DNA from: Microvirga sp. SRT01
Lineage (GTDB): Bacteria; Pseudomonadota; Alphaproteobacteria; Sphingomonadales; Sphingomonadaceae
Direction: 5' to 3'
NCBI GenBank assembly: GCA_018139225.1
Contig: JAGSNX010000003.1
Location: forward strand, 186,001-250,000
Length of the DNA: 64,000 bases
Program-made: the position numbers and the translations under genes
The notes under the pieces: generated by a model
Database searches by the model: none
Told to the model about the DNA's origin: nothing
What the model saw: only the letters and a program-made list of their open reading frames with translations
Shown here: positions 45,742 through 55,359 of the stretch, one piece after another
Layout of the letters: every line of letters starts with the position of its first letter
Position numbering within the stretch: position 1 is the first letter of the stretch

Positions 45742-46848
45742 ATGACCGACAGCAGCACCGCCGCCCCTGCCCCCAAGCCGTGGATTCTGGGCATCGCCCC
45801 CTACGTCCCCGGTCGCGCCACCAGCGAGGACGGGCGCAAGGTCGTGAAGCTGTCGTCGAACGAAAACCCGTTCGGCACGCCCGAGGCCGCCCGTGACGCC
45901 TATCGCAGCGCGGCAAGCGAGCTCGAACGCTATCCCGATGCCGCCGCAATCGAACTTCGCGCCAAATTGGCAGCGCATTACGGGGTCGAGGCGGACAGGC
46001 TGATCTACGGCACCGGATCGGACGAGGTGCTGCACCTCGCCGCCGGCACCTTCGCCGGACCGGGCGACGAGATCATCCACGTCCGCTACGGTTTCGCGGT
46101 GTACGAGATCGCGACGCGGCGCGTCGGCGCCATGCCGGTGATCGCGCCCGACCGCGACTACGCGACCGATGTTGACGCGATCCTCGCGGCGGTGACGGAG
46201 CGCACGCGCGTCGTCTTCGTCGCCAACCCCAACAACCCCACCGGCACCTACACCGACGGCGGCGAGATCGCGCGCCTGCACGCCGGCCTCCCCCGCCACG
46301 TGCTGCTGGTGCTCGACCAGGCCTATACCGAGTATCTGGAAGCCGAGGACGACGACGGCGGGCTCGAACTGGCGCGCACGCAACCCAACGTGCTGGTCAC
46401 GCGCACCTTCTCCAAGATCTTCGGCCTCGCGTCGGAGCGGATCGGCTGGGGCTATGCCTCCACGGAGATCATCGACGCCATGCACCGCATCCGCGCGCCG
46501 TTCGCGTTCGGCATCGGCGCGCAGCGGGCGGCAATCGCGGCGCTCGGCGACGACGGCTTCGTCACCCGCAGTCGCGAGCATAATCGCGAATGGCGCGACT
46601 GGTTCACCGACGCCATGACGGCGATCGGCCTGCGCGTGGTGCCCAGCAAGGCGAACTTCGTGCTGGTGCTGTTCGAAGGCGCGTTGACCGCGGAGGTCGC
46701 CTATCACGCGCTGATGGCGGCCGGCTACGCGACGCGCTGGCTGCCCGGACAGGGCCTCCCGCACGGCCTGCGCATCACGATCGGCACCAAACACGAGCTG
46801 CGCGCGGTGGCGGACGTGCTCGCCGCCGAGGTCCAGAAGGCGGGCTGA
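45742..46848 (+). CDS. hisC: Histidinol-phosphate / aromatic aminotransferase
   Basis: 368-residue class I/II PLP aminotransferase. [70 protein letters not shown] and the PLP lysine in [17 protein letters not shown] match HisC. In sphingomonads this gene is paired with a tyrosine-pathway dehydrogenase and may serve both histidine and aromatic amino acids. It overlaps the next gene by TGATG. Confidence 0.95.
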   Translation: MTDSSTAAPAPKPWILGIAPYVPGRATSEDGRKVVKLSSNENPFGTPEAARDAYRSAASELERYPDAAAIELRAKLAAHYGVEADRLIYGTGSDEVLHLAAGTFAGPGDEIIHVRYGFAVYEIATRRVGAMPVIAPDRDYATDVDAILAAVTERTRVVFVANPNNPTGTYTDGGEIARLHAGLPRHVLLVLDQAYTEYLEAEDDDGGLELARTQPNVLVTRTFSKIFGLASERIGWGYASTEIIDAMHRIRAPFAFGIGAQRAAIAALGDDGFVTRSREHNREWRDWFTDAMTAIGLRVVPSKANFVLVLFEGALTAEVAYHALMAAGYATRWLPGQGLPHGLRITIGTKHELRAVADVLAAEVQKAG

Positions 46849-47756
46849 TGCTGCCGTTCGCGCGCGTCACGATCGTCGGGCTTGGCCTGATCGGCTCCTC
46901 GATCGCGCGCGGCGTCCGCTCGACGATGCCGACCGTGCGCGTCACCGGGTACGATGCCGACCCGGATGTGCGCGCGACCGCAGTGCGGATCGACCTGTGC
47001 GACGATGTCGCGGACAGCGCCGGCGCGGCAGTGATCGACGCTGATCTCGTGGTGCTATGCGTGCCGGTCGGTGCGATGGGCGCGGTCGCGGCGGAGTTCG
47101 CCGCCGACCTGCCCGGCGACGCGATCGTCAGCGATGTCGGCGGGTCGAAGGAAAGCGTGATCGCCGCTCTCCGCGCGGTTTTGCCCGACGCGACGATCGT
47201 TCCCGGTCATCCCGTTGCCGGCACCGAGCATAGCGGCCCCGAATCGGGATTCGCGACGCTGTTCCGCGGCCGTTGGTGCATCCTGACGCCGGAGGACGCC
47301 ACGCCGGAAGCCGCCGTCGTTCGCCTCCGGTCGTTCTGGGAGGCCCTCGGGGCGAACGTGGAGATCATGACGCCGCGCCACCACGATCTGGTGCTCGCCG
47401 TCACCAGCCATGTGCCGCACCTGATCGCCTATTCGATCGTCGGCACCGCCTCCGATCTGGAAGAGGTGACGCAGGGGGAGGTCATCAAATATTCCGCCGG
47501 CGGTTTCCGCGACTTCACGCGCATCGCCGCATCCGATCCGACGATGTGGCGCGACGTGTTCCTCAACAACCGGGAAGCGGTGCTGGAGATCTTGCAGCGC
47601 CTGACCGAGGACGTGACGATGCTGCAACGCGCAATCCGCTGGGGTGACGGCGATGCGCTGTTCGACCTGTTCACCCGCACCCGCGCGATCCGCCGGTCGA
47701 TCATCGAACAGGGGCAGGACGATCCCGCCCCCGATTTCGGTCGGTCGCACCAATAA
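46848..47756 (+). CDS. Prephenate/arogenate dehydrogenase
   Basis: 302-residue NAD-dependent dehydrogenase of tyrosine synthesis (TyrA/TyrC family). The Rossmann motif is [42 protein letters not shown] and the catalytic His in [17 protein letters not shown] are conserved, with [32 protein letters not shown] closing the domain. The ATG overlaps the hisC stop, so both are co-translated. Confidence 0.94.
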   Translation: MLPFARVTIVGLGLIGSSIARGVRSTMPTVRVTGYDADPDVRATAVRIDLCDDVADSAGAAVIDADLVVLCVPVGAMGAVAAEFAADLPGDAIVSDVGGSKESVIAALRAVLPDATIVPGHPVAGTEHSGPESGFATLFRGRWCILTPEDATPEAAVVRLRSFWEALGANVEIMTPRHHDLVLAVTSHVPHLIAYSIVGTASDLEEVTQGEVIKYSAGGFRDFTRIAASDPTMWRDVFLNNREAVLEILQRLTEDVTMLQRAIRWGDGDALFDLFTRTRAIRRSIIEQGQDDPAPDFGRSHQ

Positions 47757-47786
47757 GCGAGGCTGCGTGAAGCGGCCGCGCGGTCG

Positions 47787-48257
47787 TCAGGCGATGGCCG
47801 CGAGATAGCCCTCGATCGCCTTGCGTCCGCTATCGCTCAGCGACACTTCGATCCGCCGCCGGTCGATCGGATCGGTGACCCGGTCGATCAGCCCCAGCTT
47901 GGCGAGATGATCGATCCAGCGCTGCGACGTGGTGACCGGCGCATCCGCGCTGCCGACCAGCGTCTTTACGTTCATGATCCGGCGTTCGTGATCGGCGACA
48001 TACAGCGCCAGCAACATATCCCAGGCCGGTTCGTGGAACAGGTCGGCCGGCAGATGCCGACGGCGGAGGCGGCGTTCCTCCAGCAATCGCCGACAGACCG
48101 TGATCGGTTCCCGGACCGGCGCGGCGGTGGCACCGTTCAAAGGAGTTGCGGGATGATCGGTATGAACCTGATCGGCGCGCATGCTGAACTCGTCGGCGAC
48201 TGCTGACAGTTTGGCCGTCATGTCCTTGATCAGGGCTACGATCGAGGCGTCGCTCAC
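47787..48257 (-). CDS. MarR-like winged-helix transcriptional regulator
   Basis: 156 residues. The C-terminal half has ADLFHEPAWDMLLALYVADHERRIMNVKTLVGSADAPVTTSQRWIDHLAKLGLIDRVTDPIDRRRIEVSLSDSGRKAIEGYLA, a MarR winged helix with the DxRR wing, preceded by about 60 residues of unique N-terminal sequence. The GTG at 48257 is the start. It is convergent to tyrC and could regulate the type III PKS operon upstream, but no operator was spotted. Confidence 0.8.
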   Translation of the reverse strand: MSDASIVALIKDMTAKLSAVADEFSMRADQVHTDHPATPLNGATAAPVREPITVCRRLLEERRLRRRHLPADLFHEPAWDMLLALYVADHERRIMNVKTLVGSADAPVTTSQRWIDHLAKLGLIDRVTDPIDRRRIEVSLSDSGRKAIEGYLAAIA

Positions 48258-48527
48258 AATCTATACTGCTCCATCAGGCCAGCCCCCCGTCGTGCGATCA
48301 GCGATTGATCCCATCGTTCAGACGGAAAACCCGTGCATTGGTTCCGGCTGAGACGATGAACCAATCTCGATCATATTGTAATAGCTTTACATCCACAATC
48401 CAAACACATGTTAGGATGAATTTCGCGGCCGAGCTATTGGAGTACTGAGGCTGGCTTGACCGTTGTATACCGATCGCTGAAGTGATGTTGGCGCACCTTA
48501 CCGTAACCTGGTTTCAAGGAGGATAGT

Positions 48528-48716
48528 CTGGTCGCTTCGAACGATCGTCGGCAGGATGTGCAATGGGTGCATACCCAACTCCGCGCCGCGTGCATCAAGC
48601 TGGAAGAGCTCGAGGAGCATGTCGTGGCCGCCTATGTCGGCCACGCGATTGCCCTGGTCGAGGAGCGCTTCGGCATTGGCGGCGATCATGACGATGATGA
48701 ACCGGATGCGTGCTAA
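48528..48716 (+). CDS. Small acidic protein (possible CTG start)
   Basis: A 62-residue frame begins at CTG 48528, five bases after a perfect Shine-Dalgarno AAGGAGG (48516-48522), and ends at TAA 48716. The product VASNDRRQDVQWVHTQL ... IKLEELEEHVVAAYVGHAIALVEERFGIGGDHDDDEPDAC is helical, acidic and has coding-like composition. A GTG at 48558 is the only standard start, without a good site. Family unknown. It lies between the MarR-like gene and the PKS operon. Its reality depends on non-ATG initiation. Confidence 0.5.
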   Translation: MVASNDRRQDVQWVHTQLRAACIKLEELEEHVVAAYVGHAIALVEERFGIGGDHDDDEPDAC

Positions 48717-48807
48717 CCTGTGCAGCGAAGCGGGCGATTGATGCGTTGACGTTGTGCGCGGTTCCTCCTGATGGTCCGCGCCACCGCTGATCGAAGGTCG
48801 CAACCGC

Positions 48808-49893
48808 TTGCCCGTGTCCGCTTACCCCGCAGTGTCGGCCTATCTCAACGCAGTCGGTACGGCGACGCCACCGCACGATATCCATCACGCCTTCATCGAC
48901 TGGGCCGGCGCACGCGTCGCCGCCGAGGATGCGCGACTATTCGCACGCATGGCGCGGCGATCCGGCATCGGGCATCGCTGGTCGGTGCTGCCCCCCACCG
49001 CGGAAGGTCTGTCCCCCGTCTCACCGGGGGGCTTCTATGCGGAGGCGATGCCCGGCACGGCAGCCCGCATGGCGCTGTACGCAGAAGCCGCGCCGGCGCT
49101 CAGCCTCGACGCCGTCGCCGCCCTCGCGAACCGTGCCGACTTAAACGGCATCACCCATCTGGTCGTCGCCAGTTGCACCGGTTTCGTCGCGCCCGGTCTC
49201 GATCAGATCGTCGCGCGGGCCCTCGGCCTGCCGGGATCGGTCGAGCGGCTGCTGATCGGTTTCATGGGTTGCTATGCCGCGGTCGCCGCGCTGCGCACTG
49301 CCCGGCATCTGGTGCGCTCCGAACCCGATGCCCGCGTATTGGTGATCTGTTGCGAACTGTCGACGCTGCATTTGCAGGAGACGACCGCGCTGGAGCCGCT
49401 GTTGGCGATGCTGCAGTTCGGCGACGGTGCGGCCGCGGCCCTGGTCACGAACGAACCTCATGGCTTCGCGCTCGACGCGCCGTTCGCCGCAACGCTGCCC
49501 GACAGCGATGCGCTGATCCGCTGGGCGATCACCGATACTGGCTTCGCGATGCACCTGTCGGGCGAGGTTCCGCGCCGGATTGCGGATGCGTTGGACGACG
49601 ACGCCTTCCGCACCACCGTCACCGCCGGTCGCGACGCGCACGCGATCGACGGCTGGGCCGTGCATGCCGGCGGCCGATCGATCCTCGATGCGGTGGAGCA
49701 GGCGCTGGCACTGCCCGGCGACGCGCTCGCGCCGTCGCGCAGCGTGCTGGCCGATCACGGGAACATGTCGTCCGCGACGTTGATGTTCGTGCTCGAACGG
49801 CTGCTCGCCGGACCACCGGTCGAGCACGGCGTTGCGCTGGCGTTCGGCCCCGGCCTCGCGGCGGAGGGCTTCGGATTCCGGAGCGCGTCATGA
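48808..49893 (+). CDS. Type III polyketide synthase
   Basis: 361-residue chalcone/stilbene-synthase-like enzyme. The catalytic triad is present: Cys123 in VVASCTGFVAPGLDQIV, His286 in GWAVHAGGRSILDAVE, Asn319 in LADHGNMSSATLMFVLE; GFMGCYAAVAALRTARHLV and the CCELS segment are conserved. It condenses malonyl-CoA onto an acyl starter to give alkylpyrones or alkylresorcinols. The start is TTG 48808 or GTG 48814, about 10 bases behind GAAGG. It overlaps the methyltransferase gene (ATGA) in a three-gene operon. Confidence 0.94.
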   Translation: MPVSAYPAVSAYLNAVGTATPPHDIHHAFIDWAGARVAAEDARLFARMARRSGIGHRWSVLPPTAEGLSPVSPGGFYAEAMPGTAARMALYAEAAPALSLDAVAALANRADLNGITHLVVASCTGFVAPGLDQIVARALGLPGSVERLLIGFMGCYAAVAALRTARHLVRSEPDARVLVICCELSTLHLQETTALEPLLAMLQFGDGAAAALVTNEPHGFALDAPFAATLPDSDALIRWAITDTGFAMHLSGEVPRRIADALDDDAFRTTVTAGRDAHAIDGWAVHAGGRSILDAVEQALALPGDALAPSRSVLADHGNMSSATLMFVLERLLAGPPVEHGVALAFGPGLAAEGFGFRSAS

Positions 49894-50570
49894 CCCTCGC
49901 GGTCCGCGCCCAGGCCGAGGAGCTGATGGACGCGGACGACCTCGACCCCGCCGTCTACGCCGACGTCGTAGCGGACCTCGCGCGCGTGAACGCCGTGACG
50001 CTGGCAGCGCGCCCGACCATGGCCTTCCTCAAGCGTGCCGTCACAGGTCGACGGCTGCGCCTGCTCGATGTCGGCTTCGGCGACGGCGACATGCTGCGCC
50101 GGATCGAACGATGGGCGATGAAGGGCGGCATCGAGGCCGAACTGGTCGGAGTCGACCTCAATCCCCGCTCCGAACAGGCCGCGCGCGCGCATACGTCAGC
50201 CGATTCGCGGATCCGCTGGGTGACCGGCGACTATGCCGATCAAGGTGGAAAGTGGGATGCGATCGTCTCCAGCCTCGTGGCGCATCACATGAGTCACGAC
50301 CAGCTCGTCGCCTTCCTGCGCTTCATGGACGCGAACGCGCGGTGCTGGCTGGTCAACGACCTCCATCGTCACGGTTTCGCGCATGCCGGCTTCCCGCTGC
50401 TCGCCCGTCTCGCGCGCTGGCACCCGATCGTCCGCCACGACGGCACCCTGTCGATCGCGCGCAGCTATCGCCCCGCCGAATGGCCCGTGATCCTGCATGA
50501 AGCCGGCATCGATCACGCCCGCGTCTACCGCACTTTCCCGTTCCGGCTGTGCGTCGACACGCTGCGCTGA
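49890..50570 (+). CDS. SAM-dependent methyltransferase of the type III PKS operon
   Basis: 226 residues. Motif I is LRLLDVGFGDGDMLRRIERW; VGVDLNPRSEQAARAHT and VTGDYADQGGKWDAIVSSLVAHHMSHDQLVAFLRFMDANARCWLVNDLHRH complete the class I fold. It is co-translated with the PKS (start overlaps its stop) and its end overlaps the flavoprotein gene by 22 bases. By position it should methylate the polyketide product. Confidence 0.92.
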   Translation: MTLAVRAQAEELMDADDLDPAVYADVVADLARVNAVTLAARPTMAFLKRAVTGRRLRLLDVGFGDGDMLRRIERWAMKGGIEAELVGVDLNPRSEQAARAHTSADSRIRWVTGDYADQGGKWDAIVSSLVAHHMSHDQLVAFLRFMDANARCWLVNDLHRHGFAHAGFPLLARLARWHPIVRHDGTLSIARSYRPAEWPVILHEAGIDHARVYRTFPFRLCVDTLR

Positions 50571-51631
50571 TCGTCGGCGGCGGTCCGGCCGGTGCCGCCG
50601 CCGCCATCGCCCTCGCGCGCGGCGGCACCCCCGCGCTCGTGCTGGAGCGGACGCGCGAAACCGGTGACGCGCTGTGCGGCGGCTTCCTGAGCTGGCGAAC
50701 GCTGGAAACGCTGGCGACGCTCGGAGTCGAAGCCGACGATCTGAACCGCGACCGCGTCACCCGCGTCCGCCTGTTCGCCGGCGATCACATGGCGGAGGCC
50801 CCCCTGCCCCGCCCTGCCGTCTGCGTCTCGCGCCACCGCCTCGATACGCTCCTGCTGGACCGCGTCGATGCCATCGAGCGTGGGGTCGGTGCGCGGGCGG
50901 TGGAAGACGACGGCATCCGCCTCCACGACGGCACCACCGTCGCAACCGACGCGCTGTTCCTCGCCACCGGCAAGCACGACCTGCGCGGGCTTGCGCGGCC
51001 CGAAGCGGCGCGTGGGCGGGACCCGACGCTCGGCCTGCGCGTCCGCCTCGCCGCCGCGCCCGAACTCGACGCGCTGGTCGGCGACACGATCGAACTACAC
51101 CTGTTCGACCGCGGCTATGCCGGCATCGCGCGACAGGAGGACGGCAGCGTCAACCTGTGCATGGCCGTCCACCGCTCCCGCCTGACCGAAGCCGGGTCGC
51201 CCCTCGCCCTCCTCGCGGCGCTCGGCAACGAAAACCCCCACCTCGGCGACCGTATCGCGCACATGGCCGCGGGCGCCGCGATCGATGCCGTCGCCAACGT
51301 CCCCTATGGCTGGCGTCAGCGCAGCGGTACCGCGGGACTTTTCCGGCTCGGCGATCAGGCCGGCGTCATCCCGTCGCTCGCCGGCGAAGGGATGGGAATC
51401 GCCATCGCCAGCGGCATCGCCGCCGCGAACGCCTATACGCGTGGTGGACCCGACGCGGCACGACGCTGGCAGCCCGGCTTCGCGCGCGCCGTCCACCGCC
51501 CGATCGGCGTCGCCGGCCTGATCCGCGGCATCGGCGAAGGTCCGCTCGCACCGCTGCTCGTCGCCGCCGCCCGTCCCGCATTGATCCAGATCGTCGCGCG
51601 ACTGACCCGGATCGGTCACGCTGGCCATTGA
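50549..51631 (+). CDS. FAD-dependent oxidoreductase of the type III PKS operon
   Basis: 360-residue flavoprotein of the geranylgeranyl reductase / PHBH-like monooxygenase group. The N-terminal dinucleotide fold is ALIVGGGPAGAAAAIALARGGTPALVLER; the second FAD motif is GLFRLGDQAGVIPSLAGEGMGIAIASGIAAANA. No C-terminal thioredoxin or other extra domain. The start is GTG 50549, inside the methyltransferase gene. It probably hydroxylates or oxidises the PKS product. Third gene of a srsABC-like operon. Confidence 0.92.
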   Translation: MRRHAALIVGGGPAGAAAAIALARGGTPALVLERTRETGDALCGGFLSWRTLETLATLGVEADDLNRDRVTRVRLFAGDHMAEAPLPRPAVCVSRHRLDTLLLDRVDAIERGVGARAVEDDGIRLHDGTTVATDALFLATGKHDLRGLARPEAARGRDPTLGLRVRLAAAPELDALVGDTIELHLFDRGYAGIARQEDGSVNLCMAVHRSRLTEAGSPLALLAALGNENPHLGDRIAHMAAGAAIDAVANVPYGWRQRSGTAGLFRLGDQAGVIPSLAGEGMGIAIASGIAAANAYTRGGPDAARRWQPGFARAVHRPIGVAGLIRGIGEGPLAPLLVAAARPALIQIVARLTRIGHAGH

Positions 51632-51662
51632 CGCTCCGCTCCCTCGATCCGAGATTAGCGAC

Positions 51663-52061
51663 ATGGAACATCTGAATCTGTCCGAGTCCGAATGGCGTCG
51701 CAAGCTGACGCCGGAGCAATATCACGTCCTGCGCGAAGCGGGGACGGAGCGGGCCTTCGCCGGCGCGCTGACCGACAACAAGGCGGACGGCATCTACCGC
51801 TGCGCCGCCTGCGCGAACGAACTGTTCGACAGCGCCGACAAGTTCGACAGCGGCTCCGGCTGGCCCAGCTTCACGCAGCCGCTGGCGGAAGATAGCGTCA
51901 CCGATCATTCCGATCGCAGCCACGGGATGGTCCGCACCGAAACCCGCTGCGCCCGCTGCGATTCCCATCTCGGCCACGTCTTCCCGGACGGTCCGCCGCC
52001 GACCGGCCTGCGCTATTGCATGAACTCGGTCGCGCTGGAGTTTCGGCCACGCAAGGCCTGA
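51663..52061 (+). CDS. msrB: Peptide-methionine (R)-S-oxide reductase
   Basis: 132-residue repair enzyme. Two CxxC zinc sites (YRCAACANELF and TRCARCDSHLGHVF), SGSGWPSFTQPL, and the catalytic Cys119 in LRYCMNSVAL are complete. It reduces methionine-R-sulfoxide in proteins. Confidence 0.97.
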   Translation: MEHLNLSESEWRRKLTPEQYHVLREAGTERAFAGALTDNKADGIYRCAACANELFDSADKFDSGSGWPSFTQPLAEDSVTDHSDRSHGMVRTETRCARCDSHLGHVFPDGPPPTGLRYCMNSVALEFRPRKA

Positions 52062-52112
52062 CGCGGTAACGCTTGTGGCGGGCACGGTTACCGCGTAATT
52101 CGTGCCGCCTAC

Positions 52113-54263
52113 ATGGCCCGCACGCGTAAAGCTCTCCGCTCGCCCTGGCGTCGCCGCCTCGGTCTTCTCGTCAAGATCCTGATCGGCCTCGGCGTCCTCG
52201 CGCTCGGCGCGCTGGTGATCGCCGTCTATGTCGCGCGGTCGCAACTGCCGAGCTTCGAGGAGCTGAAATCCTCACCCAACGGCCAGATGATCCGCGTCCA
52301 CGCCAGCGACGGTTCGGTGATCGCCTCGCTCGGCCCCAGCTATGGCGAATGGCTGACCTACAGCCGCATCCCCACTGTTATGCGCGACGCCACCGTCGCG
52401 GTCGAGGATCGCCGGTTCCGCAGCCATCTGGGCGTCGACCCGATCGGCATCGCCCGCTCGGTCGAGGTCCGCTACGAACGCGGTCGCTGGATCCAGGGCG
52501 GCTCGACGATCACGCAGCAGCTCGCCCGCACCGTGTTCCTGTCGAGCCAGAAGAAGTTCGGCCGCAAGTTTCGCGAAGCGATCCTAGCGCTGGCGCTGGA
52601 ACGCAAGTTTTCGAAGGACCAGATCCTCGAACTGTACCTGAACAAGGTCTATTACGGCGGCGGCGCGTACGGCATCGATGCGGCTTCCCGCAAATTCTTC
52701 GGCCACGGTGCGGACGAGCTGAATCTGGCCGAGGCCGCCGTCATCGCCGGCCTGGTCAAGGCCCCCTCCAACTACTCGCCCACCGCCGACGCCGACGCCG
52801 CGCGGGGTCGCGCGGGCGTCGTCATCCAGCAGATGGTGCGCAACGGCTACGTCACGCAGTTGCAGGCGGAAGAAGCCAATCCGGAGGCGCTGAAACTGGT
52901 GCAGGGCGCGCAGCAGAACAGCGCGCGCTACTTCACCGACTGGGCACTGCCGCAACTGGATACGCTGATCGACGAGACGCAGGCCCCGCTGGAGGTGTGG
53001 ACGACGATCGACCCGGCGATGCAACGTCAGGCCGATACGGCGATCCGCGCCAACGTCCCCGGCGGCGCGCAGGGTGCGCTCGTCAGCCTCGACCGCGACG
53101 GTGCGGTCCGCGCGATGGTCGGCGGCACCGACTATGTGTCCTCGATCTACAACCGCGCGACCCAGGCGGTCCGCCAGCCGGGGTCCGCGTTCAAGCTGTT
53201 CGTCTACCTCGCCGCGCTGGAGGCAGGCCACAAGCCGGAAGACACGATCGTCGACGAGCCCGTCACGATCGACGGCTGGAGCCCGCGCAACGATTCCCGC
53301 CGCAACAGCGGCAACGTGTCGCTGCGCACCGCCTTCGCCTATTCGCTCAACACCGTCGCGGCGAAGCTGGGGCAGGAGGTCGGCTTCACCACGATCGCGG
53401 ACATGGCCCGCCGTTTCGGCATTACCACGCCGATCAACACGCATCCGGCGATGGTGCTCGGCACGTCCGACGTTCGCCTGATCGACATGACCCGCGCCTT
53501 CGCCAGCGTCGCGTCGAAGGGCGTCGCGATCGTCCCCTACGGGATCACCCGCGTGACCGCGAACGGAGAGGTGATCTACCAGCATCAGGCGGATACCAGC
53601 CGCGTCCTCGTCGCGCCCTACGTCGCAGCGGAAATGACCGACCTGCTTCAGACCGCGGTCAACACCGGCACCGGGCGGGAGGCGCAGATCGGCCGTCCGG
53701 TCGCGGGCAAGACCGGCACCACCACCTCGCTGAAGGATGGGTGGTTCCTGGGCTTCTCCAGCGGCCTGACCACTGGCGTGTGGATGGGTCGCGACGATGC
53801 CCGCCCGATTCGTGGTCTGCATGGCGGCACCGCGCCCGCGCGCGCCTTCGCCGCCTTCATGCGCCCTGCCACGGCCAAGCGCCCGATCGAGCAGTTCGAC
53901 ACGCAGGTGACGCTGCCCGAGTGGCAGATCGAACCCGACGAGGAGAGCTATTTCGGCCAGCCCGACAATAGCGGCCAGATGGTGGACGAGAACGGCAATC
54001 CCATCGCGGGCGCATCGACCGCGCAGCCGGTCGATCCCAGTGCGCCGGACGAGCGCCCCGACGACGACACCTCGCGGCAGCAGCTCGACGACCTGATCGA
54101 CCGCGTGACCGGGCGTGATGGGCCCCCTCGCGATGCGCCGCGCGATCCGACCGCTGGCGAGGTGGTACCACCGGGCCGGCAGCCCCTGCCCGCCCCGATC
54201 CGTCAGCCGCTACCGCCGGTCCGCCAGCCGGTACCGGTTCAGGACGACCGCCCCACCCAGTGA
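52113..54263 (+). CDS. Class A penicillin-binding protein (PBP1A type)
   Basis: 716-residue bifunctional peptidoglycan synthase. One N-terminal membrane helix (about 20-42), then a GT51 glycosyltransferase with the catalytic Glu in VAVEDRRFRSHLGVDPIGIAR and GGSTITQQLARTVFLS, and a transpeptidase with Ser358 in PGSAFKLFVYLAALE, SxN in YSLNTVA and K533TGT in VAGKTGTTTSLKDGWFLGFS. The C-terminal 60 residues are Pro/Asp-rich and disordered. Overlaps the metalloprotease gene convergently by 25 bases. Confidence 0.95.
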   Translation: MARTRKALRSPWRRRLGLLVKILIGLGVLALGALVIAVYVARSQLPSFEELKSSPNGQMIRVHASDGSVIASLGPSYGEWLTYSRIPTVMRDATVAVEDRRFRSHLGVDPIGIARSVEVRYERGRWIQGGSTITQQLARTVFLSSQKKFGRKFREAILALALERKFSKDQILELYLNKVYYGGGAYGIDAASRKFFGHGADELNLAEAAVIAGLVKAPSNYSPTADADAARGRAGVVIQQMVRNGYVTQLQAEEANPEALKLVQGAQQNSARYFTDWALPQLDTLIDETQAPLEVWTTIDPAMQRQADTAIRANVPGGAQGALVSLDRDGAVRAMVGGTDYVSSIYNRATQAVRQPGSAFKLFVYLAALEAGHKPEDTIVDEPVTIDGWSPRNDSRRNSGNVSLRTAFAYSLNTVAAKLGQEVGFTTIADMARRFGITTPINTHPAMVLGTSDVRLIDMTRAFASVASKGVAIVPYGITRVTANGEVIYQHQADTSRVLVAPYVAAEMTDLLQTAVNTGTGREAQIGRPVAGKTGTTTSLKDGWFLGFSSGLTTGVWMGRDDARPIRGLHGGTAPARAFAAFMRPATAKRPIEQFDTQVTLPEWQIEPDEESYFGQPDNSGQMVDENGNPIAGASTAQPVDPSAPDERPDDDTSRQQLDDLIDRVTGRDGPPRDAPRDPTAGEVVPPGRQPLPAPIRQPLPPVRQPVPVQDDRPTQ

Positions 54264-54931
54264 AGTGCCGCGCCGTGCTCGCGCAGCCAGACGCGCGCAG
54301 GGGTCGGGTCGCGGCCGTACAGGTCGGCGACCAAGGCATGAAACTGCGGCCCGTGATTCATATGCACCCGGTGCGCCACTTCATGCGCGACGGTCGCACG
54401 ACGCACCCAACCGGGTGCGAGCATCAGCCGCCAGCTGTAGCGGATCACGCCCGTCGACGCACAGCTTCCCCAGCGCCGCCGTGCGTCGCCGATCGCGACC
54501 GACGCGACCGTCACCTTGGCCAGCGCGGCGTACTCCTGCGTTTCGGCACTCAGCAGGTCGAGCGCACGCCGCTTGATCCACGCCTCGACCCGGCGGCCGA
54601 TCGTTTCTTCCGGCCCCGCCGCGAGCAGCCGGTCGCCGTCCCGGACGAGTGCGCGGCGTGATCCCTCATCGCGCACGATCGTCAGCACCTCATCTGCGAC
54701 GGTGATGGTCGTTCCCGGCACGAACGGCCGCGCCACCGGCAGTAGCGCGCGTTGTTCCGCCAACCACGCCGCCTTGCCCGCCGCCCAGACGAGTGCCGGC
54801 TTGAGCGCAGCGCGCGGCGGCAACACCAGCCGCGCGCGTCCGGTCGCACTATCGAGGGAAAGCGTACACCGGCGCGCGCGCGGGTTGCGGACCACGTCGA
54901 TCCCCGCCGCCTCCACCGCCGATGCGCTCAC
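54239..54931 (-). CDS. YgjP-like (M48/SprT-type) metallopeptidase domain protein
   Basis: 230 residues. The zinc site is RATVAHEVAHRVHMNHGPQFHALV (HExxH with a downstream His), and RRRWGSCASTGVIRYSWRLMLAP is the characteristic upstream block of the YgjP/DUF45 family. Predicted cytoplasmic. Role unknown. The start overlaps the YcgN-like gene stop by 4 bases. Confidence 0.9.
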   Translation of the reverse strand: MSASAVEAAGIDVVRNPRARRCTLSLDSATGRARLVLPPRAALKPALVWAAGKAAWLAEQRALLPVARPFVPGTTITVADEVLTIVRDEGSRRALVRDGDRLLAAGPEETIGRRVEAWIKRRALDLLSAETQEYAALAKVTVASVAIGDARRRWGSCASTGVIRYSWRLMLAPGWVRRATVAHEVAHRVHMNHGPQFHALVADLYGRDPTPARVWLREHGAALHWVGRSS

Positions 54932-55359
54932 AGGATGCGGTCGACGACGTGATCCTCCAGGTCGCCGACATCCGTTTCGCTGACCGTCCAGCCGCGCACC
55001 GACTGCTTGACCGCATGCACCGCCTCGCGGTCGCCGCTGACGAGGTAATGCCAGTCAGGCAGCGGCTCACCGTTCGCGCGCAGCCGGTACGCGCAGGTCG
55101 ACGGCAACCAGTCGATGTCGCGCACGTTGCGCGTCGTCAGTCGGACGCACTCCGGCACATAAGCGCGCCGGTGACGATAATCCGAACACTGGCCGCTGCG
55201 CCGGTCGAGCAGCTTGCACGCCACGTTGGTGCTGTGCAGTTCGCCGGTATCCTCGTCCTCCAGCTTGTGAAGACAACATTTCCCGCATCCGTCGCACAGT
55301 GCTTCCCACTGGCCACGGTCGAGCGTCTCGATCGGTCGTTCCCAGAACTTGTCGATCAC
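54928..55359 (-). CDS. YcgN-family (UPF0260) cysteine cluster protein
   Basis: 143 residues. The cysteine pattern CDGCGKCCLHKL, ACKLLDRRSGQCSDYRHR, VPECVRLT and TCAYRL defines the family and may bind zinc or a cluster. GWTVSETDVGDLEDHVVDRIL is the conserved C-terminus. The GTG start at 55359 overlaps the SCO gene stop (GTGA), so the three genes (SCO, YcgN-like, metallopeptidase) form an operon. Confidence 0.92.
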   Translation of the reverse strand: MIDKFWERPIETLDRGQWEALCDGCGKCCLHKLEDEDTGELHSTNVACKLLDRRSGQCSDYRHRRAYVPECVRLTTRNVRDIDWLPSTCAYRLRANGEPLPDWHYLVSGDREAVHAVKQSVRGWTVSETDVGDLEDHVVDRIL

